Of a stretch of DNA of 64,000 nucleotides, positions 43,046 through 53,929 are shown one piece after another (the stretch's first letter is position 1; each line of letters starts with the position of its first letter). The notes below the pieces were generated by a model. That model saw only the letters and a list, made by a program, of their open reading frames with translations, had not been told where the DNA came from and ran no database searches. This DNA is from Citrobacter sp. RHB25-C09 (GTDB lineage: Bacteria; Pseudomonadota; Gammaproteobacteria; Enterobacterales; Enterobacteriaceae). Position numbers and translations under genes: made by a program. The stretch spans positions 3,720,001 to 3,784,000 of the forward strand of contig NZ_CP057483.1 in assembly GCF_013836145.1 (NCBI RefSeq), in the 5' to 3' direction.

Positions 43046-43073
43046 TTGATCCGCAAACGGACCTGAGTATAAT
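43046..43073 (+). promoter_or_regulatory. pyrLBI promoter
   Basis: -35 TTGATC at 43046 and a perfect -10 TATAAT at 43068-43073, 16-base spacer. AATTTG lies in the presumed start region, as in the E. coli promoter where UTP-sensitive reiterative transcription occurs. A CGCAAACGG/CCGTTTGCG dyad brackets the region. Confidence 0.8.
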
Positions 43074-43098
43074 CGCGGACAATTTGCCGGGAGGAAGT

Positions 43099-43200
43099 AT
43101 GGTCCAGTGTGTACGACATTCTGTCTTACCGCGTCTGAAAACAGACGCTGGCCTGCCGTTTTTCTTTCCGTTGCTCACCTATTCCCAGCCCCTCAATTGA
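43099..43200 (+). CDS. pyrL: pyrBI operon leader peptide PyrL
   Basis: A 33-residue leader MVQCVRHSVLPRLKTDAGLP...FFFPLLTYSQPLN, close to E. coli PyrL. GGGAGGA precedes the ATG. Its last codons form the 5' arm of the attenuator. When UTP is low, RNA polymerase pauses at the U-rich stretch and the ribosome catches up, preventing the terminator from forming. Confidence 0.95.
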   Translation: MVQCVRHSVLPRLKTDAGLPFFFPLLTYSQPLN

Positions 43201-43213
43201 GGGGCTTTTTTTT
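43188..43213 (+). terminator. pyrBI attenuator
   Basis: GCCCCTC-AATT-GAGGGGC followed by eight T residues, overlapping the pyrL stop codon and 23 bases before pyrB. This is the UTP-responsive attenuator known from E. coli. Confidence 0.95.
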
Positions 43214-43235
43214 GCCCAGGCGTCAGGAGATAAAC

Positions 43236-44171
43236 ATGGCTAACCCGCTATATCAAAAACACATCATTTCCATAAACGACCTCAACCGCGATGAACTCAA
43301 TCTGGTGCTGGCGACAGCGGCGAAATTAAAAGCGAACCCGCAGCCTGAGCTGCTGAAGCACAAGGTGATTGCCAGCTGCTTCTTTGAAGCGTCCACCCGC
43401 ACCCGCCTGTCATTCGAAACCTCAATGCATCGTCTGGGCGCCAGCGTGGTCGGTTTCTCTGATAGCGCCAATACCTCCCTGGGCAAGAAAGGTGAAACGC
43501 TGGCGGATACCATCTCAGTAATCAGCACCTACGTCGACGCCATCGTTATGCGCCACCCGCAGGAAGGCGCAGCGCGCCTGGCGACCGAGTTCTCGGGCAA
43601 CGTGCCGGTGCTGAACGCCGGCGACGGTTCGAACCAACACCCTACCCAGACGCTGCTGGATCTGTTCACCATTCAGGAAACCCAGGGCCGTCTGGATAAT
43701 CTGCACGTGGCGATGGTTGGCGACCTGAAGTATGGCCGTACCGTTCACTCCCTGACCCAGGCCCTGGCGAAGTTTGACGGCAACCGCTTCTACTTTATCG
43801 CGCCGGACGCGCTGGCGATGCCGCAGTACATTCTGGATATGCTCGACGAAAAAGGCATCGCCTGGAGCCTGCACGCCTCAATTGAAGAGGTGATGGCGGA
43901 AGTGGATATTCTGTACATGACCCGCGTGCAGAAAGAGCGCCTGGATCCTTCTGAATACGCCAACGTGAAGGCGCAGTTTGTCCTGCGCGCCAGCGATCTG
44001 GTCGGCGCGCGTGAAAATATGAAAGTCCTGCATCCGCTGCCGCGCATTGATGAAATCGCCACTGATGTCGATAAGACGCCGCATGCCTGGTACTTTCAGC
44101 AGGCGGGTAACGGTATTTTCGCGCGCCAGGCGTTACTGGCACTGGTTCTGACTAGCGATCTGGCACTGTAA
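43236..44171 (+). CDS. pyrB: Aspartate carbamoyltransferase catalytic subunit PyrB
   Basis: A 311-residue catalytic chain; condenses carbamoyl phosphate with aspartate in the first committed step of pyrimidine synthesis. The carbamoyl-phosphate loop is EASTRTRLSFETSM, and HPTQTLLDLFTI and HPLPRIDEI are conserved. AGGAG precedes the ATG at 43236. Forms the 2C3:3R2 holoenzyme with PyrI, encoded 14 bases downstream. Confidence 0.97.
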   Translation: MANPLYQKHIISINDLNRDELNLVLATAAKLKANPQPELLKHKVIASCFFEASTRTRLSFETSMHRLGASVVGFSDSANTSLGKKGETLADTISVISTYVDAIVMRHPQEGAARLATEFSGNVPVLNAGDGSNQHPTQTLLDLFTIQETQGRLDNLHVAMVGDLKYGRTVHSLTQALAKFDGNRFYFIAPDALAMPQYILDMLDEKGIAWSLHASIEEVMAEVDILYMTRVQKERLDPSEYANVKAQFVLRASDLVGARENMKVLHPLPRIDEIATDVDKTPHAWYFQQAGNGIFARQALLALVLTSDLAL

Positions 44172-44185
44172 GGGGAGAAAACAAA

Positions 44186-44647
44186 ATGACACACGATAAT
44201 AAACTGCAGGTTGAAGCGATCAAACGCGGTACCGTAATCGACCACATTCCCGCCCAGATCGGTTTTAAATTGCTGACCCTGTTCAAGCTGACCGAAACAG
44301 ATCAGCGCATCACCATCGGCCTGAATTTACCTTCCGGCGAAATGGGCCGCAAAGACCTGATCAAAATCGAGAATACCTTCCTGACCGCCGAGCAGGTTAA
44401 CCAGCTTTCTCTGTACGCTCCGCAGGCCACCGTGAACCGTATCGATAATTACGAAGTGGTTGGTAAATCACGCCCAAGCCTGCCGGATCGCATCGACAGC
44501 GTACTGGTCTGCCCGAACAGCAATTGCATCAGCCATGCTGAGCCCGTTTCATCCAGTTTTGCAGTGAAAAAGCGCGCGGATGATATCGCGCTCAAATGTA
44601 AATACTGTGAAAAAGAGTTTTCTCATTATGTGGTGCTGGCCAACTAA
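44186..44647 (+). CDS. pyrI: Aspartate carbamoyltransferase regulatory subunit PyrI
   Basis: A 153-residue regulatory chain. An N-terminal allosteric domain binds CTP/UTP/ATP (LQVEAIKRGTVIDHIPA). The C-terminal zinc domain has four cysteines in CPNSNC and CKYCEK, which hold the contact to PyrB. Gives end-product inhibition of pyrimidine synthesis. Confidence 0.97.
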   Translation: MTHDNKLQVEAIKRGTVIDHIPAQIGFKLLTLFKLTETDQRITIGLNLPSGEMGRKDLIKIENTFLTAEQVNQLSLYAPQATVNRIDNYEVVGKSRPSLPDRIDSVLVCPNSNCISHAEPVSSSFAVKKRADDIALKCKYCEKEFSHYVVLAN

Positions 44648-44653
44648 TTGGGG

Positions 44654-44682
44654 TTGGTTATAAATTCTCGGCTCCTTATAAT
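44654..44682 (+). promoter_or_regulatory. ridA promoter inside a hairpin
   Basis: TTGGTT (44654-44659), 17 bases, then TATAAT (44677-44682). The -10 lies in the loop of an 8-bp dyad TTCTCGGC/GCCGAGAA, which could also end pyrI transcripts. Confidence 0.6.
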
Positions 44683-44723
44683 GGCCGAGAACATTCTATT
44701 ACCGCTGTAATTCAGGAGAAATC

Positions 44724-45110
44724 ATGAGCAAAACAATCGCGACGGAAAATGCACCCGCAGCTATCGGTCCATATGTTCAGGGCGTAGATCTGGGCAGCAT
44801 GATCATCACTTCCGGTCAGATCCCGGTTGATCCGAAAACCGGCAGCGTACCGGAAGACGTGTCCGCTCAGGCACGTCAGTCGCTTGAAAACGTTAAAGCC
44901 ATCGTTGAAGCGGCTGGCCTGAAAGTGGGCGATATCGTTAAAACGACCGTATTTGTAAAAGATCTGAACGATTTCGCCACCGTGAACGCCACTTACGAAG
45001 CCTTCTTCACCGAGCATAAGGCGACCTTCCCGGCACGCTCCTGTGTGGAAGTGGCGCGTCTGCCGAAAGACGTGAAGATTGAGATTGAAGCGATCGCCGT
45101 TCGTCGTTAA
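44724..45110 (+). CDS. ridA: Enamine/imine deaminase RidA
   Basis: A 128-residue RidA/YjgF protein that hydrolyses reactive 2-aminoacrylate and related enamines released by PLP enzymes such as threonine dehydratase. The family arginine is in FPARSCVEVARLP and the start IATENAPAAIGPYVQGV is canonical. AGGAG precedes the ATG. Immediately after pyrI, with its own promoter and terminator. Confidence 0.97.
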   Translation: MSKTIATENAPAAIGPYVQGVDLGSMIITSGQIPVDPKTGSVPEDVSAQARQSLENVKAIVEAAGLKVGDIVKTTVFVKDLNDFATVNATYEAFFTEHKATFPARSCVEVARLPKDVKIEIEAIAVRR

Positions 45111-45125
45111 TTAACACGCAATAAA

Positions 45126-45155
45126 GATAAAGCAGCGTTGGCTGCTTTATCTTTT
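45126..45155 (+). terminator. Terminator of ridA
   Basis: Perfect 11-bp stem GATAAAGCAGC-GTTG-GCTGCTTTATC followed by TTTT. Confidence 0.9.
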
Positions 45156-45274
45156 AAAAATCCAGTCATAATCTTTTTTGATTCTTTTTCTCCTCAGCAT
45201 GCAATGACAGCATAAACCTTCCATTAATACACTGCGCCTGAAACTCGTGGTTTTAACTCTTTAATGGATTATTT

Positions 45275-46726
45275 ATGAAACTTTCTAAAATTGCGCTGGC
45301 AATGGCAACATTGACCGTTGCCTCTTCAGCGTTCGCACACGGTTATATTGAATCACCTGCCAGTCGCGCTTATATGTGTAAACTGGGGCAGAATATTGAC
45401 TGTGGTACTGTGCAATATGAACCGCAGAGCGTTGAAAAAACCTCTGGTTTCCCGACCGGCGCCCTGCCACCAGACGGACAGCTCGCCAGTGCGGGTATTG
45501 CCAACTATTCTCAGCTTGATAAACAAAGCCTGAATGCGTGGACCAAAAACCCAATGACGGCTGGCCCACATCAGTTTGTATGGCACCATACTGCGCCGCA
45601 TAAAACCACCAACTGGCGTTATTACATCACCAAACAAAATTGGGATCCAAATAAGCCACTGACTCGCGATCAGTTTGAATTAACCCCATTCTGTACCATT
45701 AACGGAAATAACCAGGCACCGGCAGTCACCCAGTCTATGAACTGTAATGTGCCAGAACGTACCGGTTATCAGGTTATTTATGGCGTTTGGGAAATTGCGG
45801 ACACCACCAATAGCTTCTACCAGGCTATCGACGTCGACTTCGGTAACGGCGGCAACGTGACGCCAGATGAAACGCCGGCTGTTGTTTCTCAATGGAGCAA
45901 AACGCTGAGCGGTTCTATCGCCGGTAACAACCTGAATGCAGGCGACAAAGTCATTGCGCGTTTCTTCGATGCTAACGGTGAAGTTACCTCTCTGCGCACC
46001 GAAATGACTATTGCCTCCGCTGCACAAGGCGATGCTAACCAGTGGTCTTACGATATGGCGCAACTGATCAACAATACCCATAGCGATGTTCGCGTTGGCG
46101 TGAAAGATGAAGGCGGCGAAATCGCTCCGGTACATGGCGCGAACAGTGTGTTCGTTAAAGATGGCAGCACCCTGCAATCCGTTGCCATTTCTTATGAAGA
46201 GCAGAAAGCGGCGGTTAACGAAACCATCGCCGTTTCTAACATGCAGTACAGCAAAATCGAAAACGGTAACGCGACCGTAACCTTCCACGTCAACACCCAG
46301 GGTGATGTGAATTTCGAAGCGCGCGTAATGAACCATCATGGCGCAGAGAAAGGTTACCTGAAACAGGACATGAATAACGCCAACCAGGATGTCACCCTGA
46401 CCCTGACTGACGTCACTGCGGGTCACCATATGCTGAAATACTATGCGACCAACAAAGACGGCACCCTGTTTGCGCAGGATGTTCTGGATATGATACTGGA
46501 AGGCGAAGCAGCGTCCGGTAACACCGGCCACCATGACTTCACTTTCCCGGAAAATATCGGTTCTTACAAAGCGGGTACCGTGGTGCTGCAGCCGAAAGAC
46601 GGTAAGACCTACGAATGTAAGCCTTTCCCATACAGCGGCTACTGCGTCCAGTATTCCCCAACCGCGAACCAGTTTGAGCCAGGCGTTGGCGCTCACTGGA
46701 AAGAAGCGTGGATCCTGAAGAACTAA
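45275..46726 (+). CDS. gbpA: Secreted GbpA-like AA10 lytic polysaccharide monooxygenase
   Basis: A 483-residue exported protein. The signal peptide ends ASSAFA, so maturation exposes His22, the N-terminal copper ligand of AA10 enzymes. The second histidine of the copper brace is H109 in TAPHKTTNWRYYI, and PFCTINGN and PERTGYQVIYGVWEI are family signatures. Residues about 22-195 are the catalytic domain, then two GbpA_2/3-type beta modules (about 200-410) and a C-terminal chitin-binding module (YECKPFPYSGYC...GAHWKEAWIL). The layout and length match Vibrio GbpA (485), which binds and oxidises chitin and aids attachment to mucin. Likely type II secreted. It lies between ridA and treR, where E. 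coli has mgtA. Confidence 0.9.
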   Translation: MKLSKIALAMATLTVASSAFAHGYIESPASRAYMCKLGQNIDCGTVQYEPQSVEKTSGFPTGALPPDGQLASAGIANYSQLDKQSLNAWTKNPMTAGPHQFVWHHTAPHKTTNWRYYITKQNWDPNKPLTRDQFELTPFCTINGNNQAPAVTQSMNCNVPERTGYQVIYGVWEIADTTNSFYQAIDVDFGNGGNVTPDETPAVVSQWSKTLSGSIAGNNLNAGDKVIARFFDANGEVTSLRTEMTIASAAQGDANQWSYDMAQLINNTHSDVRVGVKDEGGEIAPVHGANSVFVKDGSTLQSVAISYEEQKAAVNETIAVSNMQYSKIENGNATVTFHVNTQGDVNFEARVMNHHGAEKGYLKQDMNNANQDVTLTLTDVTAGHHMLKYYATNKDGTLFAQDVLDMILEGEAASGNTGHHDFTFPENIGSYKAGTVVLQPKDGKTYECKPFPYSGYCVQYSPTANQFEPGVGAHWKEAWILKN

Positions 46727-46737
46727 GTTGCGTTAAA

Positions 46738-46814
46738 GCCGGATGACGGTTCACGTCTTATCCGACCTACAGGTTCCCCCCACGTAGGCCGGATAAGCGA
46801 AACGCCATTCGGCA
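46738..46814. repeat. REP/BIME pair after the gbpA-like gene
   Basis: Inverted REP units (GCCGGATGACGGTTCACGTC... and GTAGGCCGGATAAGCGAAAC...) ending in a T-run, which may act as terminator. Confidence 0.88.
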
Positions 46815-46965
46815 TTTTTCCTGCTTTCCTCAAAAATCGCGACCCACCACGCGATATAATAACTTTCTGTGATTAAATCAATAATAAACCAGACTTTGCG
46901 CATTGACCTTCACTTGATTAAAGTTACCCTCTTAACATTATCGCTGCGTACCACGGGAATTCAGG

Positions 46966-47913
46966 ATGCAAAATCGGCTGACCATCAAAGACATAGCCCG
47001 CTTAAGCGGCGTGGGAAAATCCACCGTTTCCCGCGTGCTGAACAACGAAAGCGGCGTGAGTGAACGCACCCGCGAACGCGTGGAAGCGGTAATGAATCAG
47101 CACGGATTTTCCCCCTCTCGTTCTGCGCGCGCCATGCGTGGGCAAAGCGATAAAGTGGTCGCCATTATTGTGACCCGTCTCGATTCACTGTCAGAAAATC
47201 TCGCCGTCCAGACCATGCTACCGGTCTTTTATGAGCAGGGTTACGATCCCATCATGATGGAAAGCCAGTTTTCCCCTGCGATGGTGGAAGAACATTTGGG
47301 AATGCTGAGCCGACGCAACATTGACGGTGTGGTGCTGTTTGGCTTTACCGGGATCACGGAGGCGATGATTGCCCCCTGGCAGGCTTCACTGGTTCTGTTG
47401 GCGCGCGATGCCAAAGGATTCGCCTCAGTCTGTTACGACGATGAAGGCGCGATTAACATCCTGATGCAGCGACTATACGAGCAGGGACACCGACAGATCA
47501 GTTTTCTTGGCGTTCCGCACAGTGACGTCACCACCGGCAAACGTCGCCATGAAGCCTATCTGGCTTTTTGCAAACAGAAAAAGCTGCACCCTGTCGCTGC
47601 CCTGCCTGGTCTGGCGATGAAACAGGGCTTCGATCATGCCGCCAGCGTCATCACCCCGGAAACCACTGCTCTGGTCTGCGCGACCGATACCCTCGCGTTG
47701 GGCGTCAGTAAATATCTGCAGGAACAACGGATCGACAAAATCCAGCTGGCAAGCGTGGGCAACACACCGCTGATGAAATTCCTCCATCCTGAAATCGTGA
47801 CGGTCGATCCTGGCTACGCCGAAGCCGGACGCCAGGCGGCTTCCCAGCTGATCGAGCAGATCAACGATCGCTGCGGCCTGCGCCAGATCGTGATCCCTTC
47901 GACCCTTTCCTGA
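46966..47913 (+). CDS. treR: Trehalose operon repressor TreR
   Basis: A 315-residue LacI-family repressor that binds trehalose 6-phosphate as inducer. The helix-turn-helix TIKDIARLSGVGKSTVSRVL and hinge SRSARAMRGQSDKV are clear. Represses treBC from the palindrome upstream of treB. Same length as E. coli TreR. Confidence 0.96.
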   Translation: MQNRLTIKDIARLSGVGKSTVSRVLNNESGVSERTRERVEAVMNQHGFSPSRSARAMRGQSDKVVAIIVTRLDSLSENLAVQTMLPVFYEQGYDPIMMESQFSPAMVEEHLGMLSRRNIDGVVLFGFTGITEAMIAPWQASLVLLARDAKGFASVCYDDEGAINILMQRLYEQGHRQISFLGVPHSDVTTGKRRHEAYLAFCKQKKLHPVAALPGLAMKQGFDHAASVITPETTALVCATDTLALGVSKYLQEQRIDKIQLASVGNTPLMKFLHPEIVTVDPGYAEAGRQAASQLIEQINDRCGLRQIVIPSTLS

Positions 47914-47964
47914 CGCGGTATTGATCGCTTTATGAACGATAATTTGTGATCTTCGCTACGTTTC

Positions 47965-47976
47965 GGGAACGTTCCC
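47965..47976. promoter_or_regulatory. TreR operator upstream of treB
   Basis: Perfect palindrome GGGAACGTTCCC, about 80 bases before treB. A degenerate CRP-like half-site (TTGTGATCTTCGCTACG, 47944-47960) lies just upstream, consistent with CRP activation. Confidence 0.75.
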
Positions 47977-48057
47977 ATTTTTTAAAATTCCACACAGAGA
48001 TATCCTGTCGCCATTCCAACAACACACCTTTCACAGTCATCGCCATGGGATTTCACT

Positions 48058-49476
48058 ATGAGCAAAGTTAAACAAACGGATATCGACAGGTTAATTGAGC
48101 TGGTCGGTGGGCGAGAAAATATCGCCACGGTAAGCCACTGCATCACGCGCCTGCGTTTTGTGCTGAACCAACCGGCCAATGCGAAACCGAAAGAGATTGA
48201 GCAGTTATCAATGGTCAAAGGCTGCTTCACCAACGCCGGTCAATTTCAGGTGGTGATCGGCACCGATGTCGGTGACTACTACAAAGCGCTGCTGGCAACG
48301 ACCGGGCAGTCCCACGCCGATAAAGAACAGGCGAAAAAAGCGGCTCGTCAGAATATGAAATGGCATGAGCAGTTGATCTCCCACTTCGCAGAAATCTTCT
48401 TTCCGCTGCTGCCAGCCCTGATCAGCGGAGGTCTGATTTTAGGTTTCCGCAACGTGATTGGCGATTTGCCGATGAGCAACGGCCAGACGCTGGCGCAGAT
48501 GTATCCGGCGCTGAAAACGATCTATGACTTCCTGTGGCTGATTGGTGAAGCGATCTTCTTCTACCTGCCGGTGGGCATCTGCTGGTCTGCGGTCAAGAAA
48601 ATGGGTGGCACGCCGATCCTAGGCATCGTACTTGGAGTGACGCTGGTATCACCACAACTGATGAACGCCTATCTGTTAGGTCAACAGATGCCGGAAGTGT
48701 GGAACTTCGGCATGTTCACCATCGCCAAAGTGGGCTACCAGGCACAGGTGATCCCGGCTCTGCTGGCCGGTCTGGCGCTGGGCTTTATTGAAACTCGCCT
48801 CAAGCGCATCGTGCCGGACTATCTGTATCTGGTCGTCGTTCCGGTGTGTTCCTTGATCCTTGCAGTGTTCCTCGCTCATGCGCTAATCGGTCCGTTTGGC
48901 CGCCTGATCGGCGACGGTGTAGCCTTTGCCGTGCGTCATCTGATGACCGGCAGCTTTGCCCCAATTGGCGCGGCGCTGTTCGGTTTCCTGTACGCCCCGC
49001 TGGTGATCACCGGCGTACACCAGACCACTCTCGCTATCGATATGCAGATGATTCAGAGCCTGGGTGGAACGCCGGTGTGGCCACTTATTGCGCTGTCCAA
49101 CATTGCTCAGGCCTCCGCCGTGGTGGGGATCATCATCTCCAGCCGTAAGCATAATGAACGCGAAATTTCCGTACCTGCCGCCATCTCCGCTTATCTGGGC
49201 GTTACCGAACCGGCGATGTACGGTATCAACCTGAAGTACCGCTTCCCGATGCTTTGCGCCATGGTCGGTTCCGGCCTCGCGGGTCTGCTGTGTGGTCTGA
49301 ACGGCGTGATGGCGAACGGTATCGGCGTCGGCGGCGTACCGGGTATCCTCTCGATCCAACCGACCTACTGGCAGGTCTACGGCGTGGCGATGGCAATTTC
49401 TATTGTCATCCCGATTGTACTGACCTCGTTTGTTTACCAGCGCAAATATCGTCTGGGCACGTTAGAGATTGTTTGA
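48058..49476 (+). CDS. treB: Trehalose-specific PTS EIIBC component TreB
   Basis: A 472-residue PTS permease. The N-terminal EIIB domain carries the phosphocysteine in VSHCITRLRFVL, followed by a linker and the membrane EIIC domain (about residues 100-470) with IPALLAGLALGFIE and GVTEPAMYGINLKYRFP. Imports trehalose as trehalose 6-phosphate, using EIIA-Glc (Crr). Transcribed with treC. Confidence 0.97.
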   Translation: MSKVKQTDIDRLIELVGGRENIATVSHCITRLRFVLNQPANAKPKEIEQLSMVKGCFTNAGQFQVVIGTDVGDYYKALLATTGQSHADKEQAKKAARQNMKWHEQLISHFAEIFFPLLPALISGGLILGFRNVIGDLPMSNGQTLAQMYPALKTIYDFLWLIGEAIFFYLPVGICWSAVKKMGGTPILGIVLGVTLVSPQLMNAYLLGQQMPEVWNFGMFTIAKVGYQAQVIPALLAGLALGFIETRLKRIVPDYLYLVVVPVCSLILAVFLAHALIGPFGRLIGDGVAFAVRHLMTGSFAPIGAALFGFLYAPLVITGVHQTTLAIDMQMIQSLGGTPVWPLIALSNIAQASAVVGIIISSRKHNEREISVPAAISAYLGVTEPAMYGINLKYRFPMLCAMVGSGLAGLLCGLNGVMANGIGVGGVPGILSIQPTYWQVYGVAMAISIVIPIVLTSFVYQRKYRLGTLEIV

Positions 49477-49521
49477 TTTTTTCGGGGCGCACTTGCGCCC
49501 CCTCGCACACAGGTAATAAGC

Positions 49522-51177
49522 ATGAATACCCTTCCCCACTGGTGGCAAAACGGCGTTATCTATCAGATCTATCCCCGGAGTTTCCAGGACACCACCGGCA
49601 GCGGCACCGGCGACTTACGCGGCGTGACCCAGCGCCTTGGCTATCTGCATAAGCTGGGCGTCGACGCCATCTGGCTGACGCCGTTTTATATCTCGCCGCA
49701 GGTAGATAATGGCTACGACGTTGCAAATTACACCGCGATCGATCCCGCTTACGGGACGCTGGATGATTTTGACGAACTGGTCGCCCAGGCGAAATCCCTC
49801 GGCATTCGCGTCATTCTCGATATGGTGTTCAACCACACCTCCACCCAGCACGCCTGGTTTCATGAGGCGCAGGACAAAAACAGTCCGTACCGCGAATTCT
49901 ATATCTGGCGCGACGGGACACCTGACGTTGCCCCGAATAACTGGCGCTCCAAATTTGGCGGCAGCGCCTGGCGCTGGCATGCCCAGAGCGAGCAGTACTA
50001 TCTGCACCTCTTCGCGCCTGAGCAGGCGGATCTGAACTGGGAAAACCCGGCGGTTCGCGCCGAACTGAAAAAAGTCTGCGAATTCTGGGCCGATCGCGGC
50101 GTGGACGGCCTGCGGCTGGACGTCGTCAATCTGATCTCCAAAGATCAGACCTTCCCTAACGATCTGGACGGTGACGGACGCCGCTATTACACCGACGGTC
50201 CGCGCGCGCACGAATTTCTGCACGAGATGAACCGCGATGTCTTTACGCCGCGTAAGCTCATGACCGTGGGCGAAATGTCCTCGACGACCCTGGAACACTG
50301 TCAACGCTATGCCGCACTTACCGGCAGCGAACTGTCGATGACCTTTAATTTTCACCATCTGAAAGTGGACTATCCCGGCGGTGAAAAGTGGACGCTGGCA
50401 AAACCGGATTTTGTGGCGCTCAAAGCGCTGTTCCGCCACTGGCAACAGGGGATGCACAACGTTGCCTGGAACGCCCTGTTCTGGTGTAACCACGATCAAC
50501 CGCGCATCGTTTCACGTTTTGGCGACGAGGGTGAATACCGGGTTGCAGCGGCGAAAATGCTGGCGATGGTACTGCACGGGATGCAGGGAACGCCGTACAT
50601 TTATCAGGGCGAAGAGATTGGCATGACCAACCCGCACTTCACCCGTATAACCGACTACCGCGACGTCGAGAGCCACAATATGTTTGCCGAGCGACGCGCC
50701 CGGGGAGACGATGCGGATGAGCTGCTGGCGATCCTGGCCAGTAAATCCCGCGACAACAGCCGCACGCCAATGCAATGGGACGGTAGTAAAAATGCCGGTT
50801 TCAGCGAGGGCGAGCCGTGGATCGCACTTTGCGACAATGCCGCCGACATCAACGTGGCGGCAGCGCTCGCCGATCAATCTTCTGTGTTTTATACCTATCA
50901 GCGGCTAATCGCGCTGCGAAAGGCGGAACCGGTACTGACCTGGGGTGATTATCATGACCTGATGCCGGACAGCCCGCATCTCTGGTGCTATCGCCGCGAA
51001 TGGCAGGGGCAAACGCTGCTGGTGGTGGCGAATCTGAGCAGCGAGTGTCAGTCCTGGCAACCGGAACAGTATCACGGTCGCTGGCAGGTCATGATGCACA
51101 ATTACGATGAAGTCGCCCTGCAACCTTCATCCATGACGCTGCGCCCGTTTGAAGCCATCTGGTGGTTACAGTCGTAG
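49522..51177 (+). CDS. treC: Trehalose-6-phosphate hydrolase TreC
   Basis: A 551-residue GH13 alpha-glucosidase that splits trehalose 6-phosphate into glucose and glucose 6-phosphate. Conserved regions are VDAIWLTPFYISP, VILDMVFNHTS, VDGLRLDVVNL (nucleophile Asp), MTVGEMSS (acid/base Glu) and WCNHDQPR. It follows treB by 45 bases, with a GC-rich hairpin GGGGCGC-ACTT-GCGCCCC (49484-49501) between them that lacks a T-run. Confidence 0.97.
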   Translation: MNTLPHWWQNGVIYQIYPRSFQDTTGSGTGDLRGVTQRLGYLHKLGVDAIWLTPFYISPQVDNGYDVANYTAIDPAYGTLDDFDELVAQAKSLGIRVILDMVFNHTSTQHAWFHEAQDKNSPYREFYIWRDGTPDVAPNNWRSKFGGSAWRWHAQSEQYYLHLFAPEQADLNWENPAVRAELKKVCEFWADRGVDGLRLDVVNLISKDQTFPNDLDGDGRRYYTDGPRAHEFLHEMNRDVFTPRKLMTVGEMSSTTLEHCQRYAALTGSELSMTFNFHHLKVDYPGGEKWTLAKPDFVALKALFRHWQQGMHNVAWNALFWCNHDQPRIVSRFGDEGEYRVAAAKMLAMVLHGMQGTPYIYQGEEIGMTNPHFTRITDYRDVESHNMFAERRARGDDADELLAILASKSRDNSRTPMQWDGSKNAGFSEGEPWIALCDNAADINVAAALADQSSVFYTYQRLIALRKAEPVLTWGDYHDLMPDSPHLWCYRREWQGQTLLVVANLSSECQSWQPEQYHGRWQVMMHNYDEVALQPSSMTLRPFEAIWWLQS

Positions 51178-51576
51178 CCCATAGATCGCATTCAGCCCGC
51201 AGAAAATAATTCTCGGGCTGAATATTTTCTACAGTCGCCATTTTTTGTAATTGCTTAATAATCAATCAGATTTTTCTTAGAATATTTTACGCCCGCTAAA
51301 TGCCCGCCATCTGTGCGCTCTGGTTTTTACTTTGCGCTACATCAATAAAACTTCAAACATCGTTCGTGCAAAGCACTACATATAGAATTTAAAATGCGTT
51401 CCGACCCTACATGTTGTATTAATTGTCTATAATTGCAACAGCCGCAACGTACCTTAAATGAAAAAATGTGGATAAAAGTGGGTGAGATTACGGGAAGTCA
51501 TTGGATAGCGTACGAATAACGCATTTCATCCTTACCCGACCTCTGTGGATAAACTATTTATATATATGGAGTGATC
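51178..51576. promoter_or_regulatory. treC-nrdD intergenic control region
   Basis: A 399-base AT-rich region with no gene. A motif GCACTACATATAGAAT at 51373-51388 resembles one NrdR box (CACTATATATAGTG-like); I did not find a convincing partner box or a full FNR site. It should carry the nrdDG promoter. Confidence 0.4.
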
Positions 51577-53715
<2,139 letters not shown>

Positions 53716-53732
53716 TACGTTTGCGAAGTATT

Positions 53733-53767
53733 GCCGGATGGTGGTGCAAACACCTTATCCGGCCTAC
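53733..53767. repeat. Single REP between nrdD and nrdG
   Basis: GCCGGATGGTGGTGCAAACA...TTATCCGGCCTAC, one self-complementary REP inside the nrdDG transcript. Confidence 0.85.
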
Positions 53768-53837
53768 ACATTTCAGGCTCTCCGCATTAACATTCTCTGC
53801 GTTTTTCGCAAAGCAATTCGCGTCAGAGCAAAGCGGT

Positions 53838-53880
53838 AAACGAAGGAATCCCCAGGAGCGTACATTGTGTACATGACTGG
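53838..53880 (+). other. Nested dyad between nrdD and nrdG
   Basis: TCCCCAG ... GTACA-TTG-TGTAC ... CTGGGG forms a nested hairpin about 70 bases before nrdG, followed by GTGAGTGAGCGCAGCC. Similar intergenic sequence recurs in enterobacteria by recollection; its function is not known to me. Confidence 0.4.
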
Positions 53881-53929
53881 GGTGAGTGAGCGCAGCCAAC
53901 GCGGCTATGGCGCTAATTGAGAAGCGAAA

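Noticed and set aside
45680..46696. 338-codon open frame antisense to the gbpA-like gene
   Set aside because: No ribosome site or domain; the plus-strand protein has a signal peptide and complete catalytic residues.
51178..51576. FNR site and second NrdR box upstream of nrdD
   Set aside because: Nearest TTGCT...AATCAA stretch has the wrong spacing, and no second box at the expected helical distance was convincing.
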